A stretch of 64,000 nucleotides of DNA from Arthrobacter sp. ISL-5 (GTDB lineage Bacteria; Actinomycetota; Actinomycetes; Actinomycetales; Micrococcaceae): assembly GCF_018613835.1 (NCBI RefSeq), contig NZ_JAGGPM010000025.1:92460-156459 (forward strand). The letters run 5' to 3'. Below are positions 59,950-64,000 of the stretch, one piece after another (the first letter of the stretch is position 1; each line of letters starts with the position of its first letter). The notes beneath the pieces are model-generated. The model was not told where the DNA came from, did no database searches, and saw only the letters and a program-made list of their open reading frames with translations. The position numbers and the translations under genes were made by a program.

Positions 59950-61320
59950 TTAGAGTCGCTGCGCCGGTTGCAGGTGCATCGGAATTCCCGCCGCGGCGGC
60001 GTCCCGGAACCGGGCGTCGATGTGCACCACGTCCCGCCCCGCCCGCTGCAGCAGGCTGGCCGCCACGCCGGCCCGGTATCCGGACGTGCAGTGCACCCAG
60101 ATCCTGCCCGCCGGCAGCTCGTCCAGGCGTCCCAGCAGTTCGTGCAGCGGCACGTTGACCGCATCCGCCACGTGGGAGGCGGCAAACTCCTCCGTGCGCC
60201 GGACGTCCAGCACCGCTTCGCCGGCGGGCTTGTCTGCGACGACGGCGGCCCACCCGGCGCGGGGATAGGAGGCGACCGGGGTCCCCGGCGCGAGTACGTG
60301 GGGCTCGGTGCCGAACGCGGCGTCCGGGCGGTCGATGCCGATGCGGGAGAGGTCCCGGATGGCGTTCCGCAGGTCCTTGCGGTCGCCCACGAGCGTCAGC
60401 TTCTCTCCCCACGGAAGGACCCAGCCGAGGTACGAACTGAAGCTGGACCCGGACCCGTATTCAAAGCTCACAGTGCCCTGCAGGTGGCTGCTCGCGAACA
60501 GCACCCGGCGGCGGAGATCCACCACCCATTCGCCCCTGGCCAGCCGACTGGTGAGTTCAGCGGCATCCAAGGATTCCGGCAGGCTCAGGTCCGCGGGCTC
60601 TGGGCCGGTCATGTTGATGGGGGCCATGTGTGCGTAATACGACGGGTAGGCAGAAAGGTTGGCCATCAGTTCGGCCACGAAATGCTCGGGGTCCGGGTCG
60701 GTCAGGGCGTGGTTGGTGGCGCGTTGCTCCCGGATGGTGGACGCCGCCGCGCCCGACGCCGGGCCGGTGGAGCAGAAGGACCCGAAGCCGTGGGTCGGGA
60801 ACAGGGCGGCATCGGGACCGGCCTCGTCAGCCAGCCGGTGCACCGACGCGTACTGGTCCCGGGCCAGCCCGGCAGTGTCAGCGGGGCCGAGGAGGTCCGT
60901 GCGGCCCACCGAACCGTAGAGCAGGCTGCCCCCGGAAAAGACCGCCTGGGTGCTCCCGTCCGTGACCACATAGGACAGGTGGGTGTGCGTGTGGCCGGGG
61001 GTGGCCACGGCCCTGAGGGAGAACCCGCCGATCTGCACGGACTGTCCGTCGGTGATGGGCTCGCGCTCGAACGCCACGGAATCGGCGGCGTTGACCAGGT
61101 ACTTTGCGCCGTGCGCTCGGGCCAGGATCAGCCCGCCGGTGAGGTAGTCGTTGTGGACGTGGGTCTCGGCGACGTGGGTGATGTCCACGCCTGCCTGCCG
61201 CGCGGCTTCCTCGACGCGGTCCGTGTCCCGCTGGGCGTCGATGACCAGCCCCACGCGGCCGTCATGGACCAGGTAGCTGCGGTCCCCCAGCTGCGGGGTC
61301 TCGATGACAACAACGTCCAT
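59950..61320 (-). CDS. CstB-like persulfide dioxygenase-rhodanese
   Basis: 456 residues. N-terminal metallo-beta-lactamase fold of the ETHE1 type: AETHVHNDYLTGG (iron ligands; Tyr replaces the third motif histidine), TPGHTHTHLSYVV, GGSLLYGSVGRTDLLG and FPTHGFGSFC. Then a pseudo-rhodanese around VVDLRRRVLFASSHLQGT (no catalytic Cys), and a C-terminal active rhodanese with WVHCTSGYRAGVAASLL (catalytic Cys). This three-part order matches CstB of Staphylococcus, which oxidises persulfides and makes thiosulfate. A role in sulphide detoxification is likely. Confidence 0.88.
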   Translation of the reverse strand: MDVVVIETPQLGDRSYLVHDGRVGLVIDAQRDTDRVEEAARQAGVDITHVAETHVHNDYLTGGLILARAHGAKYLVNAADSVAFEREPITDGQSVQIGGFSLRAVATPGHTHTHLSYVVTDGSTQAVFSGGSLLYGSVGRTDLLGPADTAGLARDQYASVHRLADEAGPDAALFPTHGFGSFCSTGPASGAAASTIREQRATNHALTDPDPEHFVAELMANLSAYPSYYAHMAPINMTGPEPADLSLPESLDAAELTSRLARGEWVVDLRRRVLFASSHLQGTVSFEYGSGSSFSSYLGWVLPWGEKLTLVGDRKDLRNAIRDLSRIGIDRPDAAFGTEPHVLAPGTPVASYPRAGWAAVVADKPAGEAVLDVRRTEEFAASHVADAVNVPLHELLGRLDELPAGRIWVHCTSGYRAGVAASLLQRAGRDVVHIDARFRDAAAAGIPMHLQPAQRL

Positions 61321-61428
61321 TGGTCCCGGTCCTTCGACGTTCCGGGGCTCGCACGGCTTCGCACGCCCCCGGATTCCTCCATGGTAGGCCGGTTGGCGGC
61401 AGAAGCGGCCGGTCGTGCAGGAAACTCT

Positions 61429-61536
61429 GGCATTTCTGCACCACTTTGCCGTGCCGCCCGGGTGCAGCGGCCCGGAACCACAGCGCGGGTGCGCCCTGGG
61501 CCGTCCGGGAGCGGGCTAAAGCGGTGCAGAAATGCC
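61429..61536. repeat. Large inverted repeat in the gap between two oxidoreductase genes
   Basis: GGCATTTCTGCACC at 61429-61442 (continuing ACTTTGCC) is complementary to 61514-61536 (GGGCTAAAGC then GGTGCAGAAATGCC), about 22 bp with two mismatches and a spacer of about 63 bases rich in G and C. It lies between the FAD oxidoreductase stop (61563) and the CstB-like start (61320), both minus strand, so it may be terminator, operator or a dispersed palindromic element. Confidence 0.6.
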
Positions 61537-61562
61537 GGAGTGCACGCCGCCAGGGACAGGAA

Positions 61563-62939
61563 TCAGGCGGCTGGTTTGATGTTCTGGTTCACGTGGAACA
61601 GGTTGTCCGGATCGTACTTGGCCTTGACCTGGGCGAGCCGGGCATAGTTGCCCGCGTAATTGTCCTCGATGTTTGGCTGGTCATCGGCGTCGAGGAAATT
61701 GACGTAGCCTGCGCCGGCTCCATGCGGATGAAGCTCTGCGTAGTAGTCCCGCACCCACTTGGTGTTCGCCTCGTTGTCGGCGGGATCCTCCCACATGCCG
61801 GCAATGGCCACGGCGAAGTTGACGTCCCGGTATGGAAACGCGGTCTCGTCCTGTCCGACCCGGTGGACGGCGCCGTTGATGGGGTAGTAGTGGTTTGCGG
61901 TCTGAAGGCTCGGGATGTCTTCCCCGAATTTCTGCGCGACCCTGATGACGTCATCACTCAGCCGGGGCAGGAACTCGGCCTTCCAGTAGGCCTGGAGGCC
62001 TTTCGGCAGCATGGGGTCGAAGAGCGTGTTCAGCACCGTGTACGGGAGTGGGCCGACGAACGATCCGGCAACGGGTGCAACATCCAGGAACTGCTGCCAC
62101 TGCCGCTCGCCCTCGTCGTGAGGGCCCGCCCAGCCACCCACTAGCACTACTACCGGCTTCCCGTGATACTCCTCGGGCAGGAACGGGACCGGCGGGCCCT
62201 GGTGGAACCCCAGGAAGAGGCCCATTTCTTCCGGGGCAGTGGCGATGTAGTCCCGGTACAGCTGGGCGACGGCGTCGGCGTGTTCCAGCAGATAGATGAC
62301 CACGCCGCCGTAGACCACATCAACAGGGTGCAGGTTGAACTCCATCGAGGTCACCACGCCGAAGTTGCCGGTGCCTCCGCGCAGGGCCCAGAAGAGGTCG
62401 TCGTTCTCCGTGGGGCTGGTCACGAGGAACTTCCCGTCCGCCGTGACCACGTCAGCGGACTTTAGGTTGTCGCAAGACAGCCCATACTTCCGGGCGAGGT
62501 AGCCGATGCCCCCGCCAAGCGTCAGCCCGGCGACGCCCGTCGAACCGATGATGCCGCCCGTGGTGGCGAGTCCGAACACGCTGGTGGCGTGGTTGAAGTC
62601 GGCCCACGTGGTTCCGGCTTCGGCCCGAGCCGTGGCGCTGGCCGGATCCACCCGCACGCCGCGGCAGTCCGCAAAGTCGACCACGAGGCCGCCGTCGCAG
62701 GTGCCGAATCCCGGCGCGCTGTGGCCACCACCGCGGAGCGCCAGGTCGAGGCCCTCGTCTCGGGCAAAATTCACTGCCGCGATGACGTCCGCCACCTGCG
62801 AAACGCGCAGTATGGCTGCCGGACGTTTGTCGATCATGCCGTTGTACACGGCCCGGGCGGCGTTGTAATCAGCGTGGTCGGAACTGATGACCTGGCCCCG
62901 CACTTTGTCCTGCAGGGCCTGGAACGAGCCGTTGTCCAT
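61563..62939 (-). CDS. Berberine-bridge-enzyme-like FAD oxidoreductase
   Basis: 458 residues from ATG 62939, preceded by GGAG. FAD-binding: LRGGGHSAPGFGTCDGGLVVD (flavinylated His) and GLSCDNLKSADVVTADG (Cys for bicovalent 6-S-cysteinyl attachment); GGTGNFGVVTSMEFNLHPV; C-terminal BBE domain with DADDQPNIEDNYAGNYARLAQVKAKYDPDNLFHVNQNI. The bicovalent class oxidises sugars or aromatic alcohols. The gene is monocistronic and probably followed by the large palindrome. Confidence 0.9.
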   Translation of the reverse strand: MDNGSFQALQDKVRGQVISSDHADYNAARAVYNGMIDKRPAAILRVSQVADVIAAVNFARDEGLDLALRGGGHSAPGFGTCDGGLVVDFADCRGVRVDPASATARAEAGTTWADFNHATSVFGLATTGGIIGSTGVAGLTLGGGIGYLARKYGLSCDNLKSADVVTADGKFLVTSPTENDDLFWALRGGTGNFGVVTSMEFNLHPVDVVYGGVVIYLLEHADAVAQLYRDYIATAPEEMGLFLGFHQGPPVPFLPEEYHGKPVVVLVGGWAGPHDEGERQWQQFLDVAPVAGSFVGPLPYTVLNTLFDPMLPKGLQAYWKAEFLPRLSDDVIRVAQKFGEDIPSLQTANHYYPINGAVHRVGQDETAFPYRDVNFAVAIAGMWEDPADNEANTKWVRDYYAELHPHGAGAGYVNFLDADDQPNIEDNYAGNYARLAQVKAKYDPDNLFHVNQNIKPAA

Positions 62940-63270
62940 GGTGAACTCCAATGCGCACTGATCATGCCTGCATGATCAGGTCAGGGCGCGGCAACTCTCG
63001 GCGGCCGTGCCGGACGTTGATTGTGCCTCCGCTGCAGTACCGGATGAGTCGGCGACAGATCCGTGGAGGGGACGTTTCTGTAGTGGCGGAGATCGGATGC
63101 ACCGGAGCGCCGCGCATGTCCTGGCGCACAACTGCCCCGGCGTGATTGTTTAAACGGTTGCCCGCCGAGCTGCCGGCGGGTGAGACGCCGGTGTCAGCAC
63201 GCCATTAGGCTGATCGGCTAGACGTAAGCTACGCCCGCGCCTGCCCGGGGTCAAGAAGCAAAACGCCGAC

Positions 63271-63397
63271 GGCGGCGCCTCGGGTTCCGTTGCAAGGGAA
63301 CCCGAGGCGCCGCCGAGGTGGTTCAGGAAGCTTGGGCTTAAGCGCGAACGGACACTTGGGGCCCTTGGATCCGGGGCCTCAAGTGTCCGTTCGCGCT
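63271..63397 (-). terminator. Tandem long hairpins after the permease gene
   Basis: An 18-bp perfect stem (63271-63288 with 63297-63314) and a second 17-bp perfect stem AGCGCGAACGGACACTT (63341-63357 with 63381-63397) stand in series beyond the permease stop at 63411. The rest of the gap 62940-63410 holds no gene; about 62960-63200 should include the promoter of the FAD oxidoreductase. Confidence 0.7.
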
Positions 63398-63410
63398 CAA
63401 TCGAGGTGGG

Positions 63411-64000
63411 CTAGATGCGGTTGCTACCGCCTGGGCCCGGGCGGTTTGCGACCACGGGGGACATGCCGGTGAAGCCGTCGCGGGTTTCGGCGATGTCGTG
63501 GATTCGTTTGCGGCAGGCGTACCAGCCGGCGACCATGAGGGCGCAGGCCACGAGGGTGACGAGCAGGGTCAGGGGTGAGTCGATGAAGACCATGATGAGC
63601 ACGCCGACGAGGAAGAGCAGGGAGAGGTAGCCGGTGTAGGGGGCGCCGAACATCCGGAAGGAGGGGCGTTTGAGCCAGCCCTTGTCGGCCCAGCGTTTGA
63701 GCTGCATCTGGCACAGGACGATGGTGGCCCAGGTGACGATGATGCCGACGGAGGCGACGTTGAGGACGATTTCGAAGGCCTGGGACGGGACGAGGTAGTT
63801 CAGCGGGACGCCGAGGAGGGAGACGCCGGCGGTGATGGCGATGCCGCCGTAGGGGACGCCGGCTTTGTTCATGCGCTGGGCGAATTTGGGGGCGGAGCCG
63901 GCGACGGACATGGAGCGCAGGATCCGGCCGGTGGAGTAGAGCCCGGCGTTGAGGGAGGACAGGGCGGCGGTGAGGACAACGAGGTTCATGATGACGTCCA
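63411..64000 (-). CDS. Amino-acid permease (APC family), N-terminus beyond window
   Basis: The final ~197 residues of an APC-superfamily transporter are present and the frame continues to the window edge. VVLTAALSSLNAGLYSTGRIL is the helix-8 signature of bacterial amino acid/gamma-aminobutyrate permeases; four more membrane segments follow. GWLKRPSFRMFGAPYTGYLSLLFL and the tail RKRIHDIAETR fit the AnsP/ProY/CycA class. Substrate not determinable from this part. Confidence 0.88.
   Translation of the reverse strand, partial: DVIMNLVVLTAALSSLNAGLYSTGRILRSMSVAGSAPKFAQRMNKAGVPYGGIAITAGVSLLGVPLNYLVPSQAFEIVLNVASVGIIVTWATIVLCQMQLKRWADKGWLKRPSFRMFGAPYTGYLSLLFLVGVLIMVFIDSPLTLLVTLVACALMVAGWYACRKRIHDIAETRDGFTGMSPVVANRPGPGGSNRI

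Overview
The window reads as a chromosomal segment of a high-GC soil actinomycete, most like the Arthrobacter/Pseudarthrobacter group (Micrococcaceae). The basis is high GC at third codon positions, frequent GTG/TTG starts, and a typical gene complement: heterotetrameric branched-chain keto-acid dehydrogenase, L-alanine dehydrogenase, mannitol PTS, alditol oxidase, KstR-style TetR proteins and LtrA. The genus is an inference from content; no rRNA or marker alignment was possible. I see no tRNA, rRNA, CRISPR array, insertion sequence or replication origin.

Region 1 (1-13.7 kb): a partial histidine phosphatase, purB, a WXG100-like small protein translationally coupled to a Ser-Asp-His lipase-like protein, a holin-family membrane protein, a HisC-type aminotransferase, the bkdABC operon behind two perfect palindromes, a PAP2-like membrane protein, a universal stress protein, a class I aminotransferase and a PEP mutase/isocitrate lyase-like enzyme. 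Region 2 (13.7-23.2 kb): a GerMN-domain lipoprotein, an FMN reductase divergent from a TetR gene, a Gfo/Idh/MocA oxidoreductase, ald divergent from a PucR/AdeR-type regulator, an alditol oxidase, an orphan excisionase-like HTH protein and an alpha/beta hydrolase. Region 3 (23.3-29.2 kb): ptsI divergent from a TetR gene that precedes mtlA-mtlD, together a mannitol uptake module.

Region 4 (29.2-37.7 kb) is the most accessory-looking part. A 5'-truncated relative of the upstream hydrolase abuts the mtlD terminator and runs into a second hydrolase. An LssY_C-domain membrane protein follows, then a tightly coupled minus-strand operon encoding a haem-oxygenase-like diiron protein, a GT2 glycosyltransferase and a CDGSH iron-sulphur protein. 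DUF4383 and anchored small proteins, an alcohol dehydrogenase, an alcohol dehydrogenase remnant, and an HTH regulator with a cupin complete it. Region 5 (37.8-49.5 kb): three MFS transporters, RraA, a nuclease-domain lipoprotein, TetR, malic enzyme, DUF456, a TPR-like protein, a SnoaL-like protein, and the fused relics of a divergent LysE exporter/Lrp regulator pair. Region 6 (49.6-64 kb): a secreted metzincin protease with ten FG-GAP repeats, an Lrp regulator, GluQRS, an alarmone-hydrolase-like HD protein, a quinone-oxidoreductase-like enzyme, LtrA, a possible membrane terpene cyclase-like protein, a GNAT-AAA+ fusion, a universal stress protein, a CstB-like persulfide dioxygenase-rhodanese, a berberine-bridge-type flavoenzyme and the C-terminal part of an amino-acid permease.

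The best candidates for something undescribed are the diiron protein/glycosyltransferase/CDGSH operon, the WXG100-lipase pair, the GNAT-AAA+ fusion and a set of very long intergenic palindromes. The two truncation junctions (about 29.17-29.57 kb and 49.16 kb) record recent rearrangements.
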